A stretch of 49,835 bases of DNA, taken from positions 1-49,835 of the forward strand of contig NZ_JARANT010000007.1 in assembly GCF_029889805.1 (NCBI RefSeq). Reading direction: 5' to 3'. The stretch comes from Halorubrum sp. Boch-26. GTDB lineage: Archaea > Halobacteriota > Halobacteria > Halobacteriales > Haloferacaceae. Positions 26,882 to 35,287 of this stretch are shown here, one piece after another (position 1 is the stretch's first letter; each line of letters opens with the position of its first letter). The translations under genes and the position numbers were made by a program. Below the pieces are notes generated by a model that was not told the origin of the DNA, searched no databases, and was given only the letters and a program-made list of their open reading frames with translations.

Positions 26882-27880
26882 TCACGGCGTCGGCGCGGCC
26901 TTCTGGAGGGCCGTCTCCGCGATGTTGCCGCCGTAGTCGGCCGACCGGAGCACGGAGTCGACGACGAGGCCGAGCAGCTGGGCGCGGGCCGGGTCCAGGT
27001 CGCGGAGGAGCTCGTCGATCGCCCGCACCCGCTCGTCTATCGCCCTGACGCCGGTCCGGGCGTCGTTCGCCAGCCGCGTCGCCTCCTCGCTCTCGTCGGC
27101 GAACAACGCGTCCATCGCGGTGTCGATCACTTCCACGGCGTCGGCGTGGAGATCGCTGACGGCCTCGACGACCTCGTCGGGCAGCGGCTCCTCGATGCTG
27201 AGCGTCAGGTGACCGATCTTCGTGGCGTGGTCGCCGATCCGCTCCAACTGACGGGCGCTGGAGTGGTAGTCGAAACACTCCTCGCGCGGGAGCCCGACCT
27301 CCTCGGCCGCCTTCGGCGTGCGCATCGTCGCCCGGAAGATCCGGGAGACGACGAGCCACAGGCGGTCGAGGTCGTCGTCGCGGCCGATCACGTCGTGTGC
27401 GAGGTCGTGGTCGAGATCGGAGAGCGCGGCGAGCGCGTCCTCCAGCATCGACAGCGAGATCAGCCGCATTCGGGTGACGGCGTTATGGATCGACAGCTCG
27501 GACGAGTCGAGCAGATCCTGAATGACGACCCGGTCGCGCGTCTCCTCTAACACCTCTAACCCGACGAGGCTCTGGACCGCCTCGCGGATCTTGGAGCGCT
27601 GTTCCGTGGTGATCTCGGCGCCCTCCAGCTCGATCACGTCGAACCCGCTGACGTACATCGTCGTCACCGCGCGCGTGAGCGCCTGTCCCGAGAGGTCGGT
27701 GACGTCAAGCGTCCCGCGGGTGCGCTCCTCCTCCGACCGCGGCGTGAGAAACAGCGAGTCGCCGTCCGGGAAGAACTCGATCTTGGTGCCGGCCTCCACG
27801 TCGTTGTCGGTCGCCCACGTCTTCGGGATCGAGACCGTGTACGTCGAGCCGCCGGTGACCTGCACCTTCCTCGTTTCCAT
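26882..27880 (-). CDS. PhoU-family regulator with N-terminal AbrB/SpoVT domain
   Basis: Phosphate uptake regulator-like protein. Residues 1-45 (METRKVQVTGGSTYTVSIPK, TWATDND) form an AbrB-type swapped-hairpin DNA-binding domain, followed by two three-helix PhoU repeats (about 110-210 and 215-325), with SARQLERIGDHATKIGHLTL in the second. The 332-residue AbrB-PhoU fusion is the usual haloarchaeal form. I choose ATG 27880: GATTTAAG on the minus strand at 27905-27912 lies 28 bases before it. No pst transporter genes are adjacent, so the target genes are unknown. Confidence 0.92.
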   Translation of the reverse strand: METRKVQVTGGSTYTVSIPKTWATDNDVEAGTKIEFFPDGDSLFLTPRSEEERTRGTLDVTDLSGQALTRAVTTMYVSGFDVIELEGAEITTEQRSKIREAVQSLVGLEVLEETRDRVVIQDLLDSSELSIHNAVTRMRLISLSMLEDALAALSDLDHDLAHDVIGRDDDLDRLWLVVSRIFRATMRTPKAAEEVGLPREECFDYHSSARQLERIGDHATKIGHLTLSIEEPLPDEVVEAVSDLHADAVEVIDTAMDALFADESEEATRLANDARTGVRAIDERVRAIDELLRDLDPARAQLLGLVVDSVLRSADYGGNIAETALQKAAPTP

Positions 27881-27904
27881 GTCTCGGTATCGCACACGAT
27901 CTCC

Positions 27905-27912
27905 CTTAAATC
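27905..27912 (-). promoter_or_regulatory. TATA box of the PhoU-like gene
   Basis: The minus strand reads GATTTAAG, about 28 bases upstream of the ATG at 27880. Confidence 0.5.
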
Positions 27913-28302
27913 TATCCGAAATATATACTCCTCAGTTGTCGTACGAAGGTGGCTCCATTCTGGTAATTAGCCCGCTTTACACCGGTACTAGGTTATCATA
28001 AAAGTAGCGGTCGTGCGATTTCACCTGTTTTATATAGTTCTATATAGATATATGTCGGGTGTTTCGTCCGACGAAGTTCGGGGGCGAATCTCACGCTTGG
28101 GGCTCCCGGGCGCGGTTCGGGGGAGCCAGTCGCGAGCGTCGGGCAGACGGTATCCCACGAGCAACGGATCACGGAGGAGGCGACCGACGCGTTCGGCGGG
28201 TTTCTAATCCGGTCGATCCCGGTAACCGAGCCCCTGTCGCGCCGTCCCACGGTGGTAGAAGTTGAGAAGAGTTAAATCGCATGGGGCGCAATCCTCATTC
28301 GC
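27913..28302. other. Gene-free interval before tRNA-Glu
   Basis: Weak open frames here show no protein features. An AT-rich section at 27913-28060 has TTTTATATAGTTCTATATAG (about 28029-28048), a possible promoter cluster with no visible gene after it on either strand. GAGTTAAATC at 28270-28279, 28 bases upstream, fits a tRNA-Glu promoter. Confidence 0.45.
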
Positions 28303-28413
28303 GCTCGGTTGGTGTAGTCCGGCCAATCATGTTGGCCTTTCGACGGATGCGGCGCGACGGCGCGCCGGTTCGGAAGTCAGCCGACGACCAGGGTTCAAAT
28401 CCCTGACCGAGCA
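28303..28413 (+). tRNA. tRNA-Glu (UUC) with a 36-nt intron
   Basis: Acceptor arms GCTCGGT (28303-28309) and ACCGAGC (28406-28412) pair, with discriminator A and no encoded CCA. The anticodon arm is TTGGC / CTTTCGA / GCCGA with anticodon TTC at 28339-28341. The T arm CCAGGGTTCAAATCCCTG is complete. The anticodon loop is interrupted by about 36 bases (28343-28378) at the canonical 37/38 site. The intron can fold as a stem CGGCGCG-ACGG-CGCGCCG, and GGAA near its end can pair with TTTC of the anticodon loop, leaving three-base bulges (GAC and GTC) as in the bulge-helix-bulge motif cut by the archaeal endonuclease. Spliced length is 75 nt. Confidence 0.92.
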
Positions 28414-28506
28414 TTTCTCACGGACCCGCGTCGCCAGCGACGGGGTCGTTCGGCCACCGCCGTTCCGAAGGGGAAGAATCACCACGCTCGCCGACGAGTC
28501 TCCGAT

Positions 28507-29682
28507 ATGAGCGACGACCCCGAAGGCGACGGCCCGCGCTTCGAGACCCGCGCGATCCACGCGGGACAGGAGCCCGATCCCGAGACCGGCGCGCTGATGA
28601 CGCCGATCCACGCGAACTCCACCTACGAACAGGACGCGCCGGGCGACCACCGCGGCTACGAGTACAGCCGGACCGGGAACCCGACACGGACCGATTTGGA
28701 GGCGAACCTCGCGTCGCTGGAGTCGGGGAGTCACGCGCGCTGCTTCTCCTCGGGGATGGGCGCGATTAACACCGTCCTGAACCTGCTGTCGGCGGGCGAC
28801 CACGTCGTCGCCGGCGACGACGTGTACGGCGGCACCCACCGCATCCTCACGCAGGTGTACGACGAGTACGACGTCGACACCAGCTTCGTCGACACCACCG
28901 ACCACGACGCGGTCCGGGACGCGATACGCGATGAGACGGAGCTCGTGTGGGTCGAGACGCCGACGAACCCACTCATGAACGTCAACGACATCGGCGCGCT
29001 CGCCGGCATCGCCCACGCGAACGACGCGCTCTGCGCTGTCGACAACACGTTCGCGACGCCGTACCTCCAGCGCCCGCTCGAACACGGGGCGGACATCGTC
29101 TGCCAGTCGCTGACGAAGTATCTCGGCGGCCACTCCGACACGATCGGCGGGGCGCTAATCGTCGACGACGACGACCTCGACGAGCGGATCGGCTTCTACC
29201 AGAACTCGGTGGGCGCGACGCCCGGCCCGTTCGATTCCTTCCTCGTGCTCCGCGGGACCAAGACGCTCCCGGTGCGGATGGACCGGCACTGCGAGAACGC
29301 GATGGCGCTCGCGGAGTGGCTGGAGGATCACGACGACGTGAGTCGCGTGTACTACCCCGGACTGGAGAGCCACCCGGACCACGGGCTCGCGGCCGAGCAG
29401 ATGGACGCGTTCGGCGGCATGCTCTCCTTCGAGTTCGACGGGAGCCTCGATCGGGCGTCGACCGTCGTGAGCGAGACCGAGGTGTTCACCCTCGCGGAGT
29501 CGCTCGGCGGCGTCGAGAGCCTCATCGAGCAGCCGGCCGCGATGACCCACGCCGCGATCCCGCGCGAGGAGCGCCTCGCGGCCGGGCTCACCGACGGGCT
29601 CATCCGGGTCTCCGTCGGCTTGGAACATATCGAGGACATGCGGGCCGACCTGCAGGCCGCGTTCGACGCGGCGCCGGAGTAG
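28507..29682 (+). CDS. metB: Cystathionine gamma-synthase/lyase-type PLP enzyme
   Basis: PLP-dependent enzyme of the Cys/Met metabolism family, acting in transsulfuration or homocysteine synthesis. Lys204 in QSLTKYLGGHSD binds PLP. YEYSRTGNPTRTDLEANLAS (52-71) and CFSSGMGAINTV (79-90) are family signatures. Length 391 residues is normal. The C-terminal SLGGVESLIEQPAAMTHA is conserved in gamma-synthases and lyases, which cannot be separated by sequence alone; metB is therefore a tentative symbol. It follows tRNA-Glu by 93 bases and precedes the hydroxyacid dehydrogenase gene, which has its own TATA box. Confidence 0.9.
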   Translation: MSDDPEGDGPRFETRAIHAGQEPDPETGALMTPIHANSTYEQDAPGDHRGYEYSRTGNPTRTDLEANLASLESGSHARCFSSGMGAINTVLNLLSAGDHVVAGDDVYGGTHRILTQVYDEYDVDTSFVDTTDHDAVRDAIRDETELVWVETPTNPLMNVNDIGALAGIAHANDALCAVDNTFATPYLQRPLEHGADIVCQSLTKYLGGHSDTIGGALIVDDDDLDERIGFYQNSVGATPGPFDSFLVLRGTKTLPVRMDRHCENAMALAEWLEDHDDVSRVYYPGLESHPDHGLAAEQMDAFGGMLSFEFDGSLDRASTVVSETEVFTLAESLGGVESLIEQPAAMTHAAIPREERLAAGLTDGLIRVSVGLEHIEDMRADLQAAFDAAPE

Positions 29683-29746
29683 TCGAGCGCGAGTCGTCGG
29701 GCTCCGCCCCGTCCCGAAGGCGGCACCCTTCGCCGCACGGGGACCC

Positions 29747-29753
29747 TTTATAT
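29747..29753 (+). promoter_or_regulatory. TATA box of the hydroxyacid dehydrogenase gene
   Basis: TTTATAT lies about 26 bases upstream of the ATG at 29776, giving a leaderless transcript. Confidence 0.65.
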
Positions 29754-29775
29754 CGGTCGCGCCGAGTCACCCGCC

Positions 29776-30723
29776 ATGAGCGATCCAGACGTACTCGTGT
29801 TGCGACAGACGATCCACGGATCGGACGCCACGGATCTGGTCGCGTCGCTCCGCGAGCGACTCCCGGACCGCAACATCGCGTTGGCGCGAACGCCCGCGGA
29901 GGAGCGCGAGCTGATCGCGACCGCCCGCGTCGCGGTCGGGCTCCACATAGACGAGGAACTGCTGTCCGCCGCCGGGGATCTGGAGCTGTTCGCCTGCGTG
30001 TTCGCGGGGACCGGCCACCTGCCGCGCGACGCCCTCGCTGACCGCGGCGTCGCCGTGACGAACGCCTCGGGGGTCCACAAGCCGAACATCGCCGAGTACG
30101 TCGTCGGGTCGATGATCACGCACGCTCGGGGGTGGCCGCGCGCGCAGCGTCAGAAGGCGAAGCGCGAGTGGCGCACCTACGAGACGACCGAGGTGTACGG
30201 CTCGACGGTCGCCGTCGTCGGACTCGGGGCTATCGGACAGGCGATTCTCGACCGGCTGGAGTCGTTCGACGTCGAGACGATCGGGGTCCGGTACTCACCC
30301 GAAAAGGGGGGGCCGGCCGACGAAGTCCACGGCTTCGACGCGTTCCACGAGGCGATCGCCGACGCGGAGTACGTGGTGCTCGCGTGCCCTCTCACCGAGA
30401 CGACGCGGGGGCTCGTCGACGCCGAGGCGCTCAAGACGATGCGCTCCGACGCCGTCCTGATAAACATCGCGCGCGGACCGATCGTCGACACCGACGCGCT
30501 CGTCTCCTCGCTCCGGAACAGCCGGATCCGTGGGGCCGCGCTCGACGTGACCGACCCCGAGCCGCTCCCCGAGGACCACCCCCTGTGGGGCCTGGGGAAC
30601 GTCACCATCACCCCGCACAACGCGGGCCACACGCCGCACTACTACGACCGGGTCGCCGACATCCTCGCCGGCAACCTCGACCGGCTCGACGACGGCGCGG
30701 AGCTGGAGAACCGCGTGATCTGA
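29776..30723 (+). CDS. D-2-hydroxyacid dehydrogenase
   Basis: NAD(P)-dependent dehydrogenase of the D-2-hydroxyacid family (315 residues, normal). The cofactor motif is GLGAIG (149-154). The catalytic Arg233 (NIARGP), Glu262 (DPEPLPEDHPLW) and His281 (TPHNAG) are all present. It is a stand-alone gene with a TATA box at 29747-29753 and converges on the cyclophilin gene. The exact substrate (phosphoglycerate, lactate or another oxoacid) cannot be inferred. There is no ACT domain, so it is not a standard SerA. Confidence 0.93.
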   Translation: MSDPDVLVLRQTIHGSDATDLVASLRERLPDRNIALARTPAEERELIATARVAVGLHIDEELLSAAGDLELFACVFAGTGHLPRDALADRGVAVTNASGVHKPNIAEYVVGSMITHARGWPRAQRQKAKREWRTYETTEVYGSTVAVVGLGAIGQAILDRLESFDVETIGVRYSPEKGGPADEVHGFDAFHEAIADAEYVVLACPLTETTRGLVDAEALKTMRSDAVLINIARGPIVDTDALVSSLRNSRIRGAALDVTDPEPLPEDHPLWGLGNVTITPHNAGHTPHYYDRVADILAGNLDRLDDGAELENRVI

Positions 30724-30767
30724 GTGGCCGTTGCTCCCTTATAAATAGACGGCGACCGCGTCGCGTC

Positions 30768-31334
30768 TCACTCGTCGACGGTGACGCCTTCGATCTCGAC
30801 CGTGTCGCGGGGCTCGTCGCGGCGGTCGGTCGGAATAGCACCGATCTCCTCGACGACGTCCATCCCGTCGATGACCTGGCCGAAGACGGCGTGCTTGCCG
30901 TCGAGGTGCGGCGTCGCGTCCAGCGTGACGAAGAACTGCGAGCCGTTGGTGTCCGGGCCGGAGTTCGCCATCGAGAGGATCCCGGGGCCGTCGTGAGTCA
31001 GGTCGTCGTGGAACTCGTCGTCGAACTGGTATCCGGGGCCGCCGCGACCGTTCTCCATCGGGTCGCCGCCCTGGATCATGAAGTCCTCGATGACGCGGTG
31101 GAAGACGTTCCCGTCGTACAGCGAGTCGCCGCGGACCTCGCCGGTCTCAGGGTCCTCCCACGTGTTCGTGTCGCGCGCGGGGTCGGCGTCCGCGGCGGGG
31201 TCGTGACGCGCCAGCCCGAGGAAGTTCTCGACCGTCTTCGGGGCGCGGTCGGCGAACAGCTCGACGACGACGTCGCCGTGGTTCGTCTGGAGTGTCACCT
31301 GCGGATTGTCGGGATTGGAAACCTCGCGTGCCAT
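30768..31334 (-). CDS. ppiA: Cyclophilin-type peptidyl-prolyl cis-trans isomerase
   Basis: Catalyses proline isomerisation during folding in the cytoplasm. The 188-residue protein (start [20 protein letters not shown] at 31334) shows [37 protein letters not shown] (catalytic His-Arg and Phe-Met), [39 protein letters not shown], the full cyclophilin core. A 20-30 residue acidic insert (about 45-60) lies after LARHD. There is no signal peptide. A longer frame to 31415 has an arginine-rich extension and is not used. Confidence 0.95.
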   Translation of the reverse strand: MAREVSNPDNPQVTLQTNHGDVVVELFADRAPKTVENFLGLARHDPAADADPARDTNTWEDPETGEVRGDSLYDGNVFHRVIEDFMIQGGDPMENGRGGPGYQFDDEFHDDLTHDGPGILSMANSGPDTNGSQFFVTLDATPHLDGKHAVFGQVIDGMDVVEEIGAIPTDRRDEPRDTVEIEGVTVDE

Positions 31335-31418
31335 GTCTTTGAGAACGGACGCGCACCGGAAAACCCTACCCATCCGCGTCGTCGCGCGCGCCGTCGGACC
31401 GACGACCGCGAACATCGC

Positions 31419-31428
31419 GTTTTTAAGC
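31419..31428 (+). promoter_or_regulatory. TATA box of the XapX gene
   Basis: GTTTTTAAGC lies about 27 bases upstream of the ATG at 31450. Confidence 0.5.
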
Positions 31429-31449
31429 GGACATCACCGACGCGTCGAC

Positions 31450-31650
31450 ATGAGTTCGACCTCCGTCCTGACCGCCGCCGCGCTTCTCGTCGGGGTGACG
31501 GTCGGCGCGCTGTTCGCGTTCCTCCGCGTCCCGATTCCCGCCCCGCCGGAGTTGCCGGGCGTGATGGCGATCGTCGGGATCTATCTCGGCTTCAAATTCG
31601 TCGGCTACGTCGGTGTGGGCTTCGACCTGCTCGACGCGCTGGGGCTCTGA
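31450..31650 (+). CDS. XapX-domain small membrane protein
   Basis: A 66-residue protein with two hydrophobic segments (about 7-28 and 37-60), MSSTSVLTAAALLVGVTVGA with FLRVPIPAPPELPGVMAIVG, the two-helix motif of the XapX family. In bacteria XapX lies near xanthosine genes; its role is unknown. The ATG at 31450 is supported by the TATA box 27 bases upstream. It is divergent from the cyclophilin gene. Confidence 0.88.
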   Translation: MSSTSVLTAAALLVGVTVGALFAFLRVPIPAPPELPGVMAIVGIYLGFKFVGYVGVGFDLLDALGL

Positions 31651-31751
31651 CGGTTCACCCCGACCAGACCACTCCGTCCCGCCCCGACAACTCCGTCCCG
31701 ATACGGTCCCGCCCGATTCACCTGCTCCGCCCCGACTACTCCGTCCCGACA

Positions 31752-31800
31752 CCGTCCCGCACGCTCCGCCTGCTCCGTCCCGCACGCTCCGCCTGCTCCG
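31752..31800 (+). repeat. Tandem 23-bp repeat
   Basis: A 23-base unit starting CCGTCCCGCACGCTCCGCCT occurs at 31752-31774 and 31775-31797 and continues for a few bases. The whole gap 31651-31876 is made of related CTCCGTCCCG-like words and contains no gene. Confidence 0.8.
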
Positions 31801-31876
31801 TCTCGTTCACGCGTCAACCACCCGTCTCGGCCGAACGGCCGGTATCGTTTTGCACCCGGCCCGAGCAGTGTTACGT

Positions 31877-32389
31877 ATGTACGACGACATCCTCTTGCCG
31901 GTCGCCCCGGGCGGCGAGGCGAACGACGCGGTCCCGCACGCGGCCAGCCTCGCCGATCGCTACAGCGCCACCGTTCACGTCGTCTCCGCGGTCGACACGC
32001 TGGCGGAGACGCTCCGCGGGCCGCAGGCCGGCGCGTTCGCCAAGCGTATCGAGGCCGCCGCACACGAGCGCGTCGAGGCGGTGACGGCGGAGCTAGAGGC
32101 CGCCGGCGTCGACGTCGTCGGCGACATCCGGCAAGGCGAGCCCATCGACGTCATCGAGAACGCCATCGCCGACACCGGCGCCGACATCGTCGTGATGCCG
32201 AGCCACACCCGTAGCGGCATCCGTCGGGTCCTCCTCGGGAGCGTCACCGAGAAGATAGTGCGGATCTCTCCCGTCCCCGTGGTCACCGTGCCGATGACGG
32301 ACCGAGAGGAGAGCGGCGCGGCGTCGGAAGGTGAAGGCGGGATGACGGGAGTCGATGAGCGCGACGAGTCGGCTGAAAACGGGGCGTGA
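31877..32389 (+). CDS. Universal stress protein (UspA family)
   Basis: Nucleotide-binding stress protein with a single Usp domain. MYDDILLPVAPGGEANDAVP starts the alpha/beta fold, and MPSHTRSGIRRVLLGSVTEK with VRISPVPVVTV carries the ATP-binding loop G-x9-GS pattern. An acidic 25-residue tail follows. Length 170 residues. Its last codons overlap the truA start by four bases (GTGA), so the two are translationally coupled. The trigger of expression is unknown. Confidence 0.93.
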   Translation: MYDDILLPVAPGGEANDAVPHAASLADRYSATVHVVSAVDTLAETLRGPQAGAFAKRIEAAAHERVEAVTAELEAAGVDVVGDIRQGEPIDVIENAIADTGADIVVMPSHTRSGIRRVLLGSVTEKIVRISPVPVVTVPMTDREESGAASEGEGGMTGVDERDESAENGA

Positions 32390-33306
32390 CCGGCGCCGCG
32401 ACGACCCGTGCGTTTCGGATCGCGTACGACGGCCGGGAGTTCGCCGGCTTCCAGCGCCAGCCGCACGCGACGACCGTCGAGGGGACCCTCCTCCGGGCGC
32501 TCGCCGAACACGGGATTCTCGACCGCGGTGACGGGCCGACGCACGCGACGCCGCCGGGATACGCCGCGGCGGGCCGAACCGACGCCGGGGTCTCCGCCCT
32601 CGCCCAGACGGTCGCGTTCGAGGCGCCGACGTGGCTCACGCCGCGGGCGTTCAACGGGCACCTCCCCGGATCGGTGCGGGTCTGGGCGGCCGCCGACGTT
32701 CGCGAGGGGTTCCACGCGACCCACGACGCGGTTCGGCGGACGTACCGGTATCACCTCTACGCGCCCGAGGCGGGAGCTTCCGCGACGGACCCGACCCATA
32801 CCGTGGACGATGACCGCGTCCGCGACGCCCTCGATCGGCTCTCGGGACGCCACGACTTCCACAACCTGACGAGCGACGATGCGGGAACCGTTCGCGACCT
32901 GACCGCGGCGGCGACGCGAGACGGCGACCTGCTCGTGATCGAGGTCGCCGCCGACGGGTTCGCGCGCTCGCTCGTCCGGCGTCTCGTTGCCGCGGTCCGG
33001 GCAGTCGGCCGGGGACACACCGAGCCGTCGCGGATCGACCGGCTGCTCGGCGCGGAGCCCGTGCCGGGCGAGATCGGCGTCGGCCCCGCGCCGCCCGAGC
33101 CGCTGGTGCTGTGGGACGTCGCGTACGACGGGGTCTCCTTCGACGTCGATCGGGAGGCCGCTGAGAGCGCCCGCGTCGCCTTCGACGAGCGCTACCGGAT
33201 GGCGCGCCACGTCGCCGCCGCGACGGGCGCGATCCGGGACCGGATCGCGGGAGACACGGAAGAGTCGGGAGAGCCGGGGGATCGACGCGACGGCGACGCC
33301 GCTTAA
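32386..33306 (+). CDS. truA: tRNA pseudouridine synthase TruA
   Basis: Forms pseudouridine at positions 38-40 of tRNA anticodon arms. Start GTG at 32386 overlaps the USP stop. FRIAYDGREFAGFQRQ (10-25) and the catalytic Asp66 in AAGRTDAGVSAL are standard, followed by RTYRYHLYAP and the second domain with GRHDFHNLT and FARSLVRRLVAAVRAVGRGH. The acidic tail of 30 residues is a haloarchaeal addition. Its TAA overlaps the convergent regulator's TAA (33303-33305). Confidence 0.95.
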   Translation: MTGAATTRAFRIAYDGREFAGFQRQPHATTVEGTLLRALAEHGILDRGDGPTHATPPGYAAAGRTDAGVSALAQTVAFEAPTWLTPRAFNGHLPGSVRVWAAADVREGFHATHDAVRRTYRYHLYAPEAGASATDPTHTVDDDRVRDALDRLSGRHDFHNLTSDDAGTVRDLTAAATRDGDLLVIEVAADGFARSLVRRLVAAVRAVGRGHTEPSRIDRLLGAEPVPGEIGVGPAPPEPLVLWDVAYDGVSFDVDREAAESARVAFDERYRMARHVAAATGAIRDRIAGDTEESGEPGDRRDGDAA

Positions 33307-33869
33307 TCGGCCGCGCTTGCGTTGGCCGCGTCGGCCGTGTCGGCCGCGTCGGCGGCGGGCGTCTCCATCCCGTCGACCCGCAACAGGAGGGTGTTGCCGT
33401 CGACCTCCGTGGCGTCGACGGTCCCCGAAAGCCGAAGCCCGGTTGCCGGCGTCGGACCCACGGTGACGTGGTCGCCGGCTTCGATGGGTTCGATCGAGCC
33501 GCGGATCACGAGCTCCGCGCGACAGAGCTCGGGGTTAGCGACGCTCGAGAGGTCGATCTCCTCGACGTTCACCCCCTCTACCGAGTCGCCGTCGACCGAG
33601 ACCGGCGTGGTCTCGGCGCCGTCCATCCGCTCCACGCCGAGGGTCTCGTAGGCGCCGTCGGTGGGGACGTATCCGCCGGAGGGACCCGGGACCCCCTCGA
33701 CCAACCGGAGGTCGCGGAGGCTCTGCATCCGGTTCCGAACCGTGCCGGGGTTCCGGTCGATCGCCTCGGCGATCTTCCTCCCGGACACCGGTCGGTCGGC
33801 GTTCTCCGCGAGGTTTACGAGCGCGGTAAGCACGCGTTTCTGGCTTGACGTAAGCTGTATCGTGGACAT
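33303..33869 (-). CDS. Winged-helix transcriptional regulator with C-terminal TRAM-like/beta domain
   Basis: A 188-residue protein. Residues 1-65 form a winged helix: QLTSSQKRVLTALVNLAENA, SGRKIAEAIDRNPGTVRNRM and DLRLVEGVPGPSGGYVPT. Residues 75-170 look like a small beta domain (NPELCRAELVIRGSIEPIEA, GDHVTVGPTPATGLRLSGTV). The tail is Ala-rich. I recognise the general type (haloarchaeal HTH regulator) but not the ligand. A long AT-rich region upstream (33870-34145) is probably where it and others bind. Its stop overlaps that of truA. Confidence 0.85.
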   Translation of the reverse strand: MSTIQLTSSQKRVLTALVNLAENADRPVSGRKIAEAIDRNPGTVRNRMQSLRDLRLVEGVPGPSGGYVPTDGAYETLGVERMDGAETTPVSVDGDSVEGVNVEEIDLSSVANPELCRAELVIRGSIEPIEAGDHVTVGPTPATGLRLSGTVDATEVDGNTLLLRVDGMETPAADAADTADAANASAAD

Positions 33870-34287
33870 ACGCCAACGGAGAATTTTGATATGAATAAAC
33901 GTTTGCTTCTACACACCTTATATTCTATATATGGTTGTTTATAGCCGATAAATAAACGAACACAGTCTATTCCCCACAGAATAGCCACGAAACAATATTT
34001 AATATATTTACTCGCGCCATAATAAAACGAACATGCGCTCTTGTTCCATTATGATTGGTTTATGGACAACGATACACCCGATATACGGTAGTCTGCTGTG
34101 AAATACGCATAATACCTTATACAGCAGGCACCGTGAGTATTTATTCGTCCGTTCGGAAGCGGCGGGTGAACATGAATCGTCGAACCGGGGGGCGACCGCG
34201 GCCGCGTCGCCGCCGAATCACGGTACGGGGTCGCAGCTCCCAGGCGGAATCGCGAAGCAACGGCCCGAGCGACCGGAGGGCCGACCG
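33870..34287. other. AT-rich regulatory island between a divergent regulator and nadE
   Basis: About 275 bases (33885-34145) are unusually AT-rich for this chromosome. Three related words ATAAACGTTT (33894), AAATAAACGAACA (about 33950) and AATAAAACGAACA (about 34021) recur. An imperfect inverted repeat GTCTGCTGT / ACAGCAGGC lies at 34091-34099 and 34121-34129, with TTAATATATTT and TTATACAGC boxes near it. The 78-residue open frame at 34055-34291 has no protein features and I leave it out. The GC-rich section 34150-34287 holds nothing recognisable. Confidence 0.6.
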
Positions 34288-35256
34288 ATGAGCGAGCGCG
34301 GATCCCCCGCCTTCGAGGGCGACTCGCTGGACGATCGCGCCGCGAGCGCGGTCCGGTCGGTGACCGGCGACGAGACGGACCCGACCGACGAAACGGCCGC
34401 GGACGGGGCGGTTTTCGGGGAACCGTCCGGATCGCACGACCTGAACCTGCGCGACCCCGCCGAGGAGCGCGAGCGCGTCCGGTCGTTCGTCGAGTCGTCG
34501 GTCGCGGCCGCCAACGCGGACGGGGTCGTGGTCAACATGAGCGGCGGGCTCGACTCCACGGTGACGGCGGCGCTCGCCGTCGAGGCGCTCGGGGCGGACC
34601 GCGTCTACGGCCTGATACTCCCGTGTAACAAGGTCGGCGCGCACCACGCACGCGACGCGGAGGCGCTCGCGGACGCGCTCGGGATCGAGCACGACACGGT
34701 CCACCTCCACTCGCTGTTCGCGCAGTTCGGCGCGGTCGCGCCCGACCGCTTCGACCTCCACGACGAGCCGGTGCTGTCCGGCAACGCGGTCGCGCGGTTC
34801 CGGATGACGCTCGCGTACCTCGCCGCCAACGCGACGGACCGCGTCGTCTGCGGGACGGCCAACCGGAGCGAGCTGCTGCTCGGCTACTTCACGAAACACG
34901 GCGACGGCGGCGCCGACATGCATCCGATCGGCCACCTGTACAAGACCGAGGTCCGCGCGCTCGCGACCGAGCTCGACGTCCCCGAGTTCGTCGTCGAGAA
35001 GCCGCCGACCGCGGGGTTCCTCCCGGGACAGCGCGACGCCGACGACCTCGGCGCCCCCTACGAGGTCATCGACCGCGTGCTCTGGCTCGGCGTCGACCGC
35101 GGGCTCGACGCCGCGACGATCGCGGAGCAGTTGTCGGAAGGCGACGACGTTGAGGTCGACATCGACGAAGAGGTCGTCGCCGACCTGCTCGCGCGACACC
35201 GGGCCACGGCCCACAAGCGCATGACGCCGGACGTGCCGACCGGACGCGGGGGGTAG
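34288..35256 (+). CDS. nadE: NAD+ synthetase
   Basis: ATP- and ammonia-dependent amidation of nicotinic acid adenine dinucleotide to NAD+. The PP-loop SGGLDST is at residues 85-91, then LILPCNKVGAHHARDAEALA, GNAVARFRMTLAYLAANATD, CGTANRSELLLGYFTKHGDG and LYKTEVRALATELDVPEFVV, all diagnostic. The 322-residue protein has an acidic N-terminal extension of about 50 residues and no glutaminase domain, so it is of the ammonia-dependent type. It follows the AT-rich island. NAD kinase lies 8 kb away in the same window. Confidence 0.95.
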   Translation: MSERGSPAFEGDSLDDRAASAVRSVTGDETDPTDETAADGAVFGEPSGSHDLNLRDPAEERERVRSFVESSVAAANADGVVVNMSGGLDSTVTAALAVEALGADRVYGLILPCNKVGAHHARDAEALADALGIEHDTVHLHSLFAQFGAVAPDRFDLHDEPVLSGNAVARFRMTLAYLAANATDRVVCGTANRSELLLGYFTKHGDGGADMHPIGHLYKTEVRALATELDVPEFVVEKPPTAGFLPGQRDADDLGAPYEVIDRVLWLGVDRGLDAATIAEQLSEGDDVEVDIDEEVVADLLARHRATAHKRMTPDVPTGRGG

Positions 35257-35287
35257 TCACTCCCTCCGTCCCGTCCGGACCAGCCGC

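Noticed and set aside
28262-28510. 82-residue open frame over tRNA-Glu
   Set aside because: It covers the tRNA and has no protein features.
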